Below, in pieces: positions 44,412 through 62,205 of a DNA stretch of 64,000 nucleotides. Every line of letters starts with the position of its first letter. Position 1 is the stretch's first letter. This DNA comes from Saccharopolyspora erythraea NRRL 2338 (GTDB lineage Bacteria > Actinomycetota > Actinomycetes > Mycobacteriales > Pseudonocardiaceae): the NCBI RefSeq assembly GCF_000062885.1, contig NC_009142.1:2903584-2967583 (forward strand), in the 5' to 3' direction. Below the pieces are notes generated by a model, which did no database searches, had not been told where the DNA came from, and saw only the letters and a program-made list of their open reading frames with translations. Both the position numbers and the translations under genes were made by a program.

Positions 44412-46072
44412 ACGCGATGCCCGCACTCGACGGGTTCACACCCTGGCCCGGTGAGCTCGCCGACCACTACCGGAACGCGGGTCACTGGCGCGACGAGACG
44501 CTGGGCGGCCTGCTCCGGACCTGGGCGGCGCGCTCGGGTGACGCGCCGGCCGTCGTGGCCGAGAACGTCGGCTCGGCACGACGACTTTCCTACGCCGAAC
44601 TCGATGGCCGGGTGGATGCGACCGCCGCGGGGCTGCGTGCGCTGGGCATCGCCGCTCGCGACCGAGTCGTGGTCCACCTGCCGAACACGCTCGACTTCGT
44701 CGTCGTGTTCTTCGCTCTGCTGCGGTGCGGCGCCGTGCCGGTGCTGGCGCTGCCCGCGCACCGGCAGTCCGAGATCGAACACTTCGTCACCCTCAGCGAG
44801 GCCGTGGCCTACGTGGTTCCCGACGAGCACGAAGGGTTCGACTTCCGCGGACTGGCCGCTGACGTGGCCGCCAAGGCGCCCTCGCTGCGGCACGTGTTGG
44901 TCTCCGGCGATCCCGGCCCCTTCACCGCGCTCGACGCGCTGCCGGCAGGCTCGGCCGAACCGCTTCCCGAAGCCGATCCGGGTGACGTCGCCGTTCTGCT
45001 CATTTCGGGCGGGACGACGGGAAAGCCCAAGCTCATCCCGCGCACTCACCGGGACTACGCCTACAACGCGCGAGCCAGCGCCGAGGTGTGCGCGCTGACC
45101 TCCGACGACGTCTACCTCGCGAGCCTGCCCGTCGCGCACAACTTCCCCCTCGCGTGCCCTGGGCTCCTCGGGGTGCTGGGTGCAGGCGGGACCGTTGTGC
45201 TGTCCCCCTCGCCGAGTCCCGACGTCGGGTTGCGGCTCGTGGAAAGGCATCGGGTGACCGTCACCGCGCTGGTGCCGCCCATGGTCCGGATGTGGGTGGA
45301 CGTGGCGGCGTGGGACACCCACGACCGGTCGAGCCTGCGGCTGCTCCAGGTGGGCGGGGCCAAGCTCGACGACGGGTTGGCGCGGCAGGTCACGCCCGCT
45401 CTGGGCTGCCGGTTGCAACAGGTCTTCGGGATGGCTGAGGGACTGCTCAACTACACCCGCCTCGATGATCCGGACGAGCTCGTCTTCGGTACCCAGGGCA
45501 GACCGCTGTCACCCGACGACGAGGTGCGCGTGGTCGACGAGAACGGTGATCCGGTCGCTCCCGGTGAGGTGGGGGAGCTGTGGACGCGCGGCCCGTACAC
45601 GCTGCGCGGCTACTACCGCGTGCCGGAGTACAACGCGACGTCGTTCACCCCCGACGGCTTCTACCGGAGCGGCGATCTCGTGCGTCAGCTGCCGAGCGGA
45701 CATCTGGTCGTCGAGGGGCGGCGCAAGGACGTCATCAACCGCGGTGGTGAGAACGTGTCCGCCGCCACCCTCGAAGAGCACCTGCTCGCGCATCCGGCGA
45801 TCGCTCAGGTGGCCGTTCTGGGCCTTCCCGACGACTCGGTCGGGGAGCGCGTGTGCGCGGTGGTCGTCCTCGCACCCGACGCCGGGCGCGCCCCGAAGCT
45901 CAAGGAGCTGCGGGCGTTCCTCATCGACCGCGGGCTCGCCCGGTTCATGTACCCGGACCGGCTCGTCGTGCGCGACGCGCTGCCCCTGACCGGCGTCGGC
46001 AAGATCAACAAGCGGGAGCTGGTCGCCGGCCTGACCGCAGGTTCCCAGGAGAAGGAAGGCGATGTCTCATGA
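44408..46072 (+). CDS. salicyl-AMP ligase (MbtA/YbtE/DhbE family)
   Basis: ATG 44408 (ATGA overlap) follows GGAGGG. The 554-residue stand-alone adenylating enzyme has LISGGTTGKPKLIPRTH (P-loop A3), LPVAHNFPLACPG around the aryl-acid Asn, FGMAEGLLNYT (A5), YRSGDLVRQ (A7) and the C-terminal lysine motif GVGKINKREL. HNFPL in place of the Asp of amino acid A domains marks aryl acid use. The MbtI-type synthase nearby makes salicylate the probable substrate. It loads the aryl carrier domain of the previous protein. Confidence 0.93.
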   Translation: MNAMPALDGFTPWPGELADHYRNAGHWRDETLGGLLRTWAARSGDAPAVVAENVGSARRLSYAELDGRVDATAAGLRALGIAARDRVVVHLPNTLDFVVVFFALLRCGAVPVLALPAHRQSEIEHFVTLSEAVAYVVPDEHEGFDFRGLAADVAAKAPSLRHVLVSGDPGPFTALDALPAGSAEPLPEADPGDVAVLLISGGTTGKPKLIPRTHRDYAYNARASAEVCALTSDDVYLASLPVAHNFPLACPGLLGVLGAGGTVVLSPSPSPDVGLRLVERHRVTVTALVPPMVRMWVDVAAWDTHDRSSLRLLQVGGAKLDDGLARQVTPALGCRLQQVFGMAEGLLNYTRLDDPDELVFGTQGRPLSPDDEVRVVDENGDPVAPGEVGELWTRGPYTLRGYYRVPEYNATSFTPDGFYRSGDLVRQLPSGHLVVEGRRKDVINRGGENVSAATLEEHLLAHPAIAQVAVLGLPDDSVGERVCAVVVLAPDAGRAPKLKELRAFLIDRGLARFMYPDRLVVRDALPLTGVGKINKRELVAGLTAGSQEKEGDVS

Positions 46073-49000
46073 GCACCGACGGAACCCGGGACCTCACCGC
46101 TCGGCGCCGCGAGCTCCTGCGCCGCCGCATGGCGGACGAGAACCTGCTCCACACCTCCGACCCCGAACCGGAAACCGCCGCGCCGGCAGGGGAGCGGCCG
46201 CTGTCGCCGGGCCAGCAGCGGATGTGGTCGATCCAGCAGCTCGATCCGCTCACGGTCGGCTACAACGTCACCATCGCCCTCGACGTGTCCGGAGAGCTCG
46301 ACGCGGACCTCCTCGGACAGGCGCTGGAGCTCGTGGTGGCACGGCACGACATCCTGCGCACCGTCTACCGGTTGACCGATGACGGCACCGGTGACGGCCA
46401 GAGCCGTGTGGTGCAGGTCGTCCAGGACCAGTTCACGGCCCCCTACGACGTCTGCGACGTGCGTGATCTCGACGAGGCAGCCCGCGCGGCGCGGGTCGGC
46501 GAACTGGCCCGCGCCGTCGCTGGGCAGCCGTTCGACCTCGCGACGGACCCGCCGCTGCGCGTCCGCCTCATCCGCACCGGTGAGGCCAGCAGCACGCTGG
46601 TCGTCGTCGCACACCACATCGTGTGGGACGACGGCACCTCCGCGGTGTTCTTCGGCCAGCTGATGGACGACTACCGGCGCCTGTTGAGCGGTGAGCGCGT
46701 GGTGGCGCGGCGGTCGCCCCGCCAGTACGCCGACGTCGCGCTCGGCTCGCACGGCGCCGCCGGCGTCGACGACTCGGCGCTGGCCCACTGGCGCGACGAG
46801 CTGACGCCGCTTCCCGAGCTGCTGGACCTGCCCGGGATCTCGGGCGGTGCCGGCGGCGCGGGCCAGGAGCGGTCGCACCCGATGCGGGAAGGTACCGGGC
46901 GGCGTGTCCGCGAGATCGCCCGGCGTGAGGGCGCTTCGACGTTCATGGTGCTGTTCGCCGCGGTGTCGGCGCTGCTGCACCGGTACACGGGTGCCCGGGA
47001 GTTCCTGGTGGGCGCACCGGTGGTCAACCGCGACTTCCCCGGCGCGGAGGACGTCGTGGGCTACCTGGGCAACACCATCCCCCTGCGGGCCGAGGTCGAC
47101 CCGTCCGACGACTTCCGCACCCTGCTCGCGCGGTCCCGCGCCACCTGCGTGGACGCCTACGCCCACCAGCACGTCGAGCTCGACGACATCGCGAAGGCCG
47201 CCGACGCGCAGCGGTTCCGGGGCGACGCGGGGCTGTTCAACGTGGTGTTGTCGCTGCGCTCGCCGGTGCTGGAGCCCTTCCGCGCCGCCGGGTTGCAGGT
47301 CGGTCGCCGGCACGTGCCGGGCACCGACGCGCGGTTCGACCTGACGCTGGCCGTCGAGACCGACGGGGACGAGCTGGCGGTCGAGGCCAACTACCCGGCC
47401 CGTCACGACGCCGACGACCAGGTCCGCGGGTTGCTGGAGCACCTGGACCGGCTTCTCGACGCGGCTCTGGCCGACCCGGCCACGCCGGTCGGCGAGCTGG
47501 AGCTGCTTGCGCCCGGGGAACGGGAACGGCTGCTCCACGAGTGCAACGACACCGCGACGCGAACCGACGAGCGGTTGCTGCCGGAGCGGTTCAAGGCCCA
47601 GGTGGCGCTCACCCCGGACGCCCTCGCGGTGACCGCACCCGGCGAGGAGGCCGGCACCGAGCTGACCTACGCCGAGCTGAACGCGCGGGCGAACCGGCTC
47701 GCCCGGGAACTGGTCGGCCGGGGCATCGGACCGGAGCACGTGGTCGCGCTGGCGGTCCCTCGGTCGCCGGCGATGATGGTGGCCGCCCTGGCGGTCCTCA
47801 AGGCCGGGGCGGCGTACGTGCCCGTCGACCCCTCCTATCCGGCTGAGCGGGTCCGGCTGATGCTGGCCGACTCCAGCCCGGCGCTGCTGCTCGCGACGTG
47901 CACGGTGGCCGCGGAGCTGCCTGACGGGGGAGTGCGGCGACTGCTGCTCGACGATCCCGAGGTCGCGGAGCAGGTGGCCGCGCTGCCCGGCACCGACCTC
48001 GCCGACAGCGACCGCAACGCGCCGTTGCTGCCTGGCCACCCCGCCTACGTCATCTACACCTCGGGGTCGACGGGCACGCCCAAGGGTGTCGTCGTCGCGC
48101 ACCGAGCGCTGAGCAACCACCTGGACTGGGCGGTCCGCCGGTTCGCCGGGCTGGGTGGGCGCACGCTGCTGCACTCGTCGATGTCGTTCGACTTCTCGGT
48201 GACGCCGATGTACGGGCCGCTGTTGTGCGGTGGGGTCCTGGAGCTCTGCGAGGACAGCCCGGACGCGATCGCCAACGCCACCGGACCGGCCACCTTCCTC
48301 AAGATCACCCCGAGCCACCTCCCGCTGCTCCCCTCGGTGCGGTTCGCAGCCGAGGGGCCCCGGACGCTGGTGATCGCAGGCGAGTCCCTGCACGGCGAGT
48401 CCCTCGTGGACCGTCAACCGCCGGAGGGCGAGGGCCTCGACGTGATCAACGAGTACGGGCCGACGGAAACCACGGTGGGCTGCACGCTCCACGACATCCC
48501 CTTCGCGGACGGTGCTCCAGCCGGTCCCGTGCCGATCGGGCGGCCGGTCGCGAACACGCGTTGCCACGTCCTCGACCAGGCGTTGCGACCCGTTCCCGCG
48601 GGTGTTCCCGGCGAGCTCTACATCGGGGGGAGCCAGCTCGCACGCGGGTACCTCGGGCGTCCGGGCCTGACGGCCTCGCGGTTCGTCGCCGATCCCTTCG
48701 CGGGAACGGGAGAACGGCTCTACCGCACCGGTGACCGGGTGCGCAGGCGTGCCGACGGCGCGCTGGAGTTCGTCGGCCGGGTCGACGAGCAGGTGAAGAT
48801 CCGGGGGCATCGCGTGGAACCCGGTGAGGTCGAAGCGGTGCTGCTTCGGCACCCGGCGGTCGCGCAGGCCGTTGTCGTGGGCCGGTCGGACGGGCCGAGC
48901 GGTACGTACCTGGCGGCCTACGTCGTTCTGAACGACTCCGGCCAGTCCGTTGTGGACGGTGCGGCGCTGCGCGAGCAGGTCGCGGCGCAGCTGCCCGAGC

Positions 49001-50816
49001 ACATGGTGCCCGGGGTCGTGGTCGTGCTCGGCGAACTGCCGCTCTCGCCGTCGGGCAAGGCCGATCGGCGCGCGCTGCCCGCGCCGGAGTTCACCCCCGA
49101 CGCACCGACCTCCCGGGAACCTTCCAACGAGGTCGAACGAACCCTGGTGCGGCTGTTCTCCGAGGTGCTGCACCGCGACGACGTCGGCGTCACGGACTCG
49201 TTCCACGCGCTCGGCGGGGACAGCATCGTCACGATCCAGCTCGTCGCCCGGGCCCGGAAGGCCGGGCTGCGGATCAGGCCGCGCGACGTGTTCGAACACC
49301 GGACCGCCGAGGCGCTGGCCGCGGCACTGCCCGAGGCGGACGCCGCGCAGACCGAGGCCGCTCCGGACGACGACCCGGTCGGACCGGTGGAGCCGACGCC
49401 GATCGTGCGGTCGTTCGCCGAGCGGGGGCCGCTCGGAGACCGCCACCGGATGTCGGTGCTGCTGGACGTCCCGGCCCTGGAACGCGGGTCGCTCGTCCGC
49501 GCGGTGCAGGCGGTTCTCGACACGCACGACGCACTTCGGGCACGTTCGTCGGCCGGCACCCCCGGCCTGGAGGTCCGCCCTCGCGGAGCGGTCCAGGCGG
49601 ACTCGGTCGTGCGCGTCGTCGCGGCGCCGCGGGGAGCCACGCCGGAGGAGGTCGAGCACGAGATCGAGTCCGCCGCCGCCCGACTGGACCCCCGGTCCGG
49701 TGTGATGGTGCAGGTCGTGTGGTTCGACGCGGGAGAGCAGCGTCCAGGCCGGTTGCTGCTCGTCGTGCACCACTCGGTCGTCGACGGGGTGTCGCTGCGG
49801 ATCCTGACCGAAGACCTGGCCACCGCGTGGCGTGCGGTCGACGCGGGCACCGACCCCGCGCTGCCCGCGGTGGGCACTTCGCTGCGCAGCTGGTCCCGCG
49901 GGCTGGTCCGGCAGGCTCCGGCGCGAGCGCACGAGCTCTCCCACTGGCGAAGCGTGCTCGCCGAGGATTCCGCACCCGGTGAGCGGGGTGTCGATCCCGC
50001 ACGCGACACGTGGGCGACCGTGCGGACGGTGACCGTCGAGCTGGACGACGCCACGACCGATGCGGTGTTGACGACCGTGCCGCAGGCGTTCTTCGGCGCT
50101 GTCGACGACGTGCTGCTCGCCGGGTTCGGGCTCGCCGTGGCGGCATGGCGTCGCGACCGCGGCGAGGACGCCCGGTCGCCGCTGGTCCTGGTGGAGGGCC
50201 ACGGCCGCGAGGAGAGCGCGGTACCCGGTGCCGACCTCTCCCGGACGGTCGGCTGGTTCACCAGCCAGTACCCGGTGCGGCTCGGCCTCGCCGACATCGA
50301 CCCGGACGAGGCGTTGGCCGGGGGACCCGCCGCGGGCACGGCGGTCAAGCGGGTCAAGGAGACCCTGCGGTCGGTGCCCGACCACGGGATCGGCTACGGG
50401 ATGCTGCGCTACCTCGACCCGGCTTCCTCCGGCGAGCTGGCCGCGATGCCGGAGCCGGAGTTCGGGTTCAACTACCTGGGCCGGATGGACACCGGCTCCG
50501 GTGACTGGTCGATCGCCCCGGGCGGGGTGAGCGCCGCGTACGACCCGGACATGCCCGTGGCGGTGCCGCTGGTGGTCAACGCGGTCACCGAGGTCGGCCC
50601 CGGTGGCCCGCGGCTCACCGCGCACTGGATGTACGCCGGGAACCTGCTCGCCGACGCCGAGGTCCGCGATCTCGCGCGCCGCTGGTCCGAAGCGCTCGAC
50701 GCGCTGGTCCGGCACGCGGCCGGCCCCGGCGCCGGCGGGCGCACACCTTCGGACCTGTCCCTGGTGTCGCTGGACCAGGCCCAGCTCGACGCCCTCGAAG
50801 CGAAGTGGAAGAAGCC

Positions 50817-50820
<4 letters not shown>
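46069..50820 (+). CDS. NRPS: C-A-PCP-E
   Basis: ATG 46069 overlaps the ligase stop (ATGA). Over 1583 aa: condensation (about 45-480, motif [11 protein letters not shown] near 183, with DD where DG is usual); adenylation (about 510-1000, [32 protein letters not shown]); PCP (about 1020-1085, [11 protein letters not shown]); and epimerisation (about 1105-1560: [33 protein letters not shown]). Specificity positions read D-F-T-K-V-A-E-V-G, nearest to the Asn code DLTKLGEVG. It should therefore add D-Asn or a hydroxylated form. The downstream C domain is then a DCL type. It overlaps the next gene by four bases. Confidence 0.92.
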
Positions 50821-57974
<7,154 letters not shown>

Positions 57975-57980
57975 AACGCG

Positions 57981-58021
57981 GAAGGGCCCGGCGGCGTGCG
58001 CGTCACGCGGCCGGGCCCTTC
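57981..58021. terminator. bidirectional terminator hairpin
   Basis: GAAGGGCCCGGC (57981-57992) pairs perfectly with 58010-58021 between the NRPS stop and the convergent lipoprotein stop. Confidence 0.75.
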
Positions 58022-58036
58022 GGCGACGAAGCTCCG

Positions 58037-59074
58037 TCAGCCGAACTTGGACTTCAGCATCGGGACGAGTCCGTTGACCGCGTAGGGAATGCTCAGCACC
58101 GAACCGGCGGCCAGCGCGAGGGACACGTTGAAGTCCTCCACGACCGTGACGCGGTTCTGCTGGGCGGCCCTCGACGCGGCCAGCGCCGGGTACTGGGCGA
58201 ACGTGTCGGCCTTGGACAGGCCCTCGCGGGTGAGGACCAGCACGATGTCGGCGTCGACGTCGTTGATCAGTTCGGGGGACAGCTCGACGAAGAACTTCGA
58301 CTCGCCCAGCCCCGCGACGTAGGGGGACGGCACCAGCCCGAGGGAGGTGAGCAACTTCGTCCGGGTGTCGGCGGTGGTGTACACGCCGAGCTGGCGGCCG
58401 CTGCCGATCAGCACGGACACGGTCTTGCCGTGGAACGACGGGTTGTCGGCCTTGATCTTGGCGAGCACGGCCTCGGTGTCGCTGACCAGCTTCTCCCCGT
58501 CGGCCTTGCGCCCGACGGCGGTGGAGATGATCCGGGTGGAGTCCTGCCACGCGACCGAGTTCGGCGACGTGTTCGGAGGCAGACCGATGGTGGGTGCGAG
58601 GTTGCTCAGCGTCCGGTACTCGGCTTCGTCACCGGTGGCCTGCACGTCGAGGATGAGATCCGGTCGCAGTGCGGCGACCTTCTCGAAGCTGATGGGGTTG
58701 GTGATGATCTCGGGGTTGGCCGCTCCGAGCTTCGGCTCGGCCCACACCCCGACACCGCGGGTCATGGCGGGCACGAACCGGTAGACGCACGCCGGCACGA
58801 TCCCGAGCGCGAGCAGCACGTCGTGGTCGGTCCGCCCGACCGAGGCCACCCTCACCGGCGGTTGCTTGATGGTGACCGGGCCGAACTTGTCGGTGATGGT
58901 CACGGGGAACGAGCCGGCGGGAGCGGTGGGGGAGGAGCCAGGTGGGGCCGGGGCGCCCGCCTCACCCCCACCGCACGCCGACAACACCGCGGCCGAGCCC
59001 GCGACCGCGGCTCCCAGGCCGAGGAACCGCCGGCGACTCCATGTCGGTCCCAGCCTGTCCGCTTCGTTCGTCAC
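58037..59074 (-). CDS. Tat-type lipoprotein, Fe3+-siderophore-binding (FecB/FhuD class)
   Basis: GTG 59074 follows GGGAGG. The signal has a twin-arginine motif SRRRFLGLGAA and a lipobox LSAC (about residues 12-35). Two lobes of a class III periplasmic-binding fold follow: RVASVGRTDHDVLLALGIVPACVYR, EKVAALRPDLILDVQ, a long bridging helix (KLVSDTEAVLAKIKADN) and NDVDADIVLVLTREG. It captures the ferric siderophore outside the membrane. The partner permeases and ATPase are not in the window. Its upstream region shares an iron box with the divergent dioxygenase. Confidence 0.92.
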   Translation of the reverse strand: MTNEADRLGPTWSRRRFLGLGAAVAGSAAVLSACGGGEAGAPAPPGSSPTAPAGSFPVTITDKFGPVTIKQPPVRVASVGRTDHDVLLALGIVPACVYRFVPAMTRGVGVWAEPKLGAANPEIITNPISFEKVAALRPDLILDVQATGDEAEYRTLSNLAPTIGLPPNTSPNSVAWQDSTRIISTAVGRKADGEKLVSDTEAVLAKIKADNPSFHGKTVSVLIGSGRQLGVYTTADTRTKLLTSLGLVPSPYVAGLGESKFFVELSPELINDVDADIVLVLTREGLSKADTFAQYPALAASRAAQQNRVTVVEDFNVSLALAAGSVLSIPYAVNGLVPMLKSKFG

Positions 59075-59178
59075 AACGCCTCCCGGGGAAATGGTGGAAC
59101 GGCCGCGGCACCTCGGCCGTGTCGATCCACAGTGGATACTCGGTCTCCGTTCGGGGTGGACGGAAACCGCGCGGCAAC

Positions 59179-59197
59179 ATAGCATAGCCTCACCTAA
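59179..59197. promoter_or_regulatory. IdeR-type iron box, divergent lipoprotein/dioxygenase
   Basis: ATAGCATAGCCTCACCTAA matches the consensus at 14 of 19 positions. It sits 24 bases before the dioxygenase ATG and 105 bases before the lipoprotein GTG. Confidence 0.65.
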
Positions 59198-59220
59198 CTA
59201 GCCATGGATTGGAGCGAAAC

Positions 59221-60168
59221 ATGACCACTTCCGCGACGTCGGCACCGTCGACCCTGCCTTTCGTCATCGAAGGACAGGGCTCTGCCACCGAGCACATCGG
59301 ACGCGACAGCGCGACGATCCATGATCAGCTGACCGCGCACGGCGCGGTGCTGATGCGCGGGTTCGACGTCGGCGGTGCCGAAGGCTTCGAGGGCTGCGTC
59401 CGCGCGCTGTCGGGGGAGCCGTTGACCTACACCGAACAGTCGACGCCGCGCAGCAGGATCAAGGGCAACGTCTACACCTCGACCGAGTACCCGCAGCACG
59501 CCGAAATCCCGCTGCACAACGAGATGTCCTACCAGGCGGTGTGGCCGCTCGTGCTCTTCTTCCACTGCGTCGAGCCGCCGCACACCCAGGGGGCGACGCC
59601 GTTGTCGTCGACGAGGAAGGTCTACGAGCTCGTCGATCCCGCGGTGCGGGAGGAGTTCGAGCGCCGGCGTTGGATGGTGGTGCGCAACTACGGGGAGGAC
59701 GTGGGCATCCGCTGGTGGACCGCGTTCAACACCGAAGACCGCTCCGAGGTCGAGCGGTTGTGCCGCGACGGCGGTGTCGAGCCGCAGTGGATGGAGGACA
59801 ACGGCCTGCGCACCCGTGCCGTCCGGGACGTCGTCCACCCGCACGCCGTGACCGGTGAACCGGTGTGGTTCAACCACATCGTGCTGTTCCACGAGAGCAG
59901 CCTCGATCCGGCGGTCCGCGAGGGCCTGGTGGAGATCTACGGCCAGGACGGGTTGCCGAACAACACCTACTACGGAGACGGTGCGCCGATCCCCGACGAC
60001 GTGGTCGACCACCTGCGCCAGTGCTACCGGCAGGCGGCCACGCGGTTCGACTACGAGCGGGACGACCTGCTGATCGTGGACAACATGGCCGTGGCGCACG
60101 GCCGCGAGCCCTTCACCGGCCCGCGCAAGATCGCCGTGGCCATGTCCGAGCCGTCGAACTCCAAGTGA
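59221..60168 (+). CDS. TauD-superfamily Fe(II)/2-oxoglutarate dioxygenase, SyrP-like
   Basis: ATG 59221 follows GGAGCG; the longer frame starts at a TTG. The 315-residue protein has the metal motif HNE in IPLHNEMSYQ (about residues 99-101), the SyrP-type segment RIKGNVYTSTEYP and the distal His and Arg in AHGREPFTGPRKIAVAM. SyrP-like enzymes hydroxylate the beta-carbon of Asp on an NRPS carrier, and AsnO-type relatives act on Asn. Here it probably makes a beta-hydroxy-Asn/Asp residue that binds iron, matching the Asn-like A domain of the C-A-PCP-E protein. Assignment by family and context. Confidence 0.85.
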   Translation: MTTSATSAPSTLPFVIEGQGSATEHIGRDSATIHDQLTAHGAVLMRGFDVGGAEGFEGCVRALSGEPLTYTEQSTPRSRIKGNVYTSTEYPQHAEIPLHNEMSYQAVWPLVLFFHCVEPPHTQGATPLSSTRKVYELVDPAVREEFERRRWMVVRNYGEDVGIRWWTAFNTEDRSEVERLCRDGGVEPQWMEDNGLRTRAVRDVVHPHAVTGEPVWFNHIVLFHESSLDPAVREGLVEIYGQDGLPNNTYYGDGAPIPDDVVDHLRQCYRQAATRFDYERDDLLIVDNMAVAHGREPFTGPRKIAVAMSEPSNSK

Positions 60169-60247
60169 GGAGCGAAGTTGCCGACCGCGAAGCTTGACGC
60201 GCTCACCGGGCGCGGCCCCGCACCGTCGATGTCCGGGGAGGGTGCGG

Positions 60248-61054
60248 GTGCCGGTCGCTGAGCTCAACGGTGTCCGGATCGGCTACGACCTCCACGGTGA
60301 TGGAGATCTCGTGCTGCTGGTGATGGGCACCGGAAGTCCGGGTCGCGTGTGGAACCTGCACCAGGTGCCGAGCCTGGTCGAGGCGGGCTACCGGGCCGTC
60401 ACGATCGACAACCGCGGGATCGCCCGGTCGGAGCTGGGGTCCGGCGAGCTCACGATCGACCACCTGGTCGGGGATGCCGTGGCACTGATCGATCACCTCG
60501 GTGGCGGCCCGGCTAGCGTCATCGGAACCTCGTTGGGCGCGCGTGTCGTGCAGGAACTGCTCCTGGCGCGTCCGGATCTGGTTTCCCAGGCCGTGCTGAT
60601 GGCCGCACACGCGCGCCTCGACCCGGTGCAGCGCGCGCTGAGTGCCGGAGAACGCGCCCTGCACGACCTCGGAACCACGTTGCCGCCTCGCTACCGCGCT
60701 GCGGTGACCGCGCTGCACAACCTCTCACCCAGTACCCGTGCGGACGAGAACGCGATCAAGGACTGGCTCGACGTGTTCGAGCTCTCGGGGGCCGGTGCGG
60801 ACGCCGGGACCCGTGCGCAGCTGGCGCTCGCGGAGTTTCCCGACCGGCTGGAGGCCTACCGGGCGATCACCGTGCCGACGTTGGTGATCGGCTTCGCCGA
60901 CGACCAGATGATCCCGCCCCGGCTCTCGCGCGAAGTCGCCGACGCGGTCGGCAGCGCCCGCTACGTGGAGGTGGAGGACTGCGGGCACTACGGCTACCTG
61001 GAACGGCCCGCCCAGGTCAACGAGTTGATACTGGAGTTCTTCGCGGAGCTGTGA
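60248..61054 (+). CDS. alpha/beta-hydrolase
   Basis: GTG 60248 with GGAGG upstream is preferred over an unsupported start 54 bases earlier. The 268-residue protein has the oxyanion region LLVMGTGSPG, the nucleophile elbow GTSLGAR (about residues 95-101), Asp in VIGFADDQMIP and the catalytic His in EDCGHYGYLERP. It may be a siderophore esterase that frees iron, or an editing type II thioesterase. The sequence favours a general esterase fold. It is about 80 bases downstream of the dioxygenase and probably in the same transcript. Confidence 0.85.
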   Translation: MPVAELNGVRIGYDLHGDGDLVLLVMGTGSPGRVWNLHQVPSLVEAGYRAVTIDNRGIARSELGSGELTIDHLVGDAVALIDHLGGGPASVIGTSLGARVVQELLLARPDLVSQAVLMAAHARLDPVQRALSAGERALHDLGTTLPPRYRAAVTALHNLSPSTRADENAIKDWLDVFELSGAGADAGTRAQLALAEFPDRLEAYRAITVPTLVIGFADDQMIPPRLSREVADAVGSARYVEVEDCGHYGYLERPAQVNELILEFFAEL

Positions 61055-61175
61055 CGGGTGGGCGTTGGTGTCCGTGCGGCGTGGCAGTCGGGCTGCCTTC
61101 GCGATCCCGAGCACCCGTCGGTGCTGGTGCTGCCGCGCACCGCGGCACACCGCCCGGCGGGAGAGGAGACCGATC

Positions 61176-62045
61176 ATGAGCAGCGCCGCAGCGCAGACCG
61201 CCGTGGGACCGATGACGATCGTGGCGATCGACCAGAGCGAGCAGCACCCGCTGGTCCGCGACGAGCTCGCCCGCCGGATGCTGCCCGCCGGCGTGAGACC
61301 GGTCGTGGCACTGACCCGCTGGAGACCGGCCCGGCGCTGGATGATGTCCGCCACCGACAAGCACATGCCCGGCCTGTGGGCGAGCATGCTCTGCCGGAAG
61401 CGCTACGTCGAGGACAAGCTCACCGAATCCGCTGAGGAGGGTCTGGATGCCGTCGTGATCCTCGGGGCGGGCTTCGATACCTGCGGATACCGGCTGCCGT
61501 CGCTCGCGGGTACCCCTGTGTTCGAAGTCGACCAGCCGGAGAACGTCGAGCGCAAGCGAGCGCGGTTGCGCGCTCTGTTCGGGCGGGTGCCAGAGCCGGT
61601 CAGGCTCGTCCCGGTCGACTTCGAAACCCAAGCCCTGCCCGAGGTGCTGACCGAACACGGCTACGGAGTCGGGCAGCACCGGACCTTCTTCGTCTGCGAG
61701 GCGGTCACCCAGTACCTGACCGAGGACGCCGTCGACGCGACGTTCCGGTTCTTGGGTGCGGCTCCGTCCGGCAGCCGGATCGTGTTCACCTACATCCGCA
61801 AGGACTTCCTCGACGGGACCGCCATGTACGGCGCGGAAGCGGCATATCGGGAATACGTGCTCAGACGTGGGATGTGGACCTACGGGATGCATCCGCACGA
61901 GGTCCCGGCCTTCCTCGACGAGTACGGCTGGGAGCAGGTCGAGCAGGTGGGACCGGCCGAGTTCGCCGCCCGCTACATCGCGCCCGCCGGCCGCGCGCTG
62001 GCCGCCTCGGAGGTCGAGAGGTCCGTGTTCGCGGTGAAGCGCTGA
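61176..62045 (+). CDS. LCMT/PPM1-type SAM methyltransferase
   Basis: ATG 61176 follows GAGAGGAG. The 289-residue protein shows the leucine-carboxyl-methyltransferase-like pattern: motif I VVILGAGFDTCGYRL, the acidic FEVDQPENVERKRARL, RTFFVCEAVTQYLTEDAV and a C-terminal GMHPHEVPAFLDEYGW. Such enzymes methylate carboxyl or hydroxyl groups of small molecules, polyketides included. Its place at the end of the siderophore operon suggests tailoring of product or precursor, but this is inference. Confidence 0.82.
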   Translation: MSSAAAQTAVGPMTIVAIDQSEQHPLVRDELARRMLPAGVRPVVALTRWRPARRWMMSATDKHMPGLWASMLCRKRYVEDKLTESAEEGLDAVVILGAGFDTCGYRLPSLAGTPVFEVDQPENVERKRARLRALFGRVPEPVRLVPVDFETQALPEVLTEHGYGVGQHRTFFVCEAVTQYLTEDAVDATFRFLGAAPSGSRIVFTYIRKDFLDGTAMYGAEAAYREYVLRRGMWTYGMHPHEVPAFLDEYGWEQVEQVGPAEFAARYIAPAGRALAASEVERSVFAVKR

Positions 62046-62205
62046 GACCACCCGAATCCGTGGCGCGGAGCGAAAGTGACGGGCTTCGGGATAGTTGGCG
62101 GTGTCGCCGGGGGTTTCGGCGAGGGCGAGCGAAGAGTAGCTTGACGTCGAGGTGTGCCGGGAAGTCTGGTCGGCGGTATCTGACCCCTGCCCGGAGTGAG
62201 GTTCC

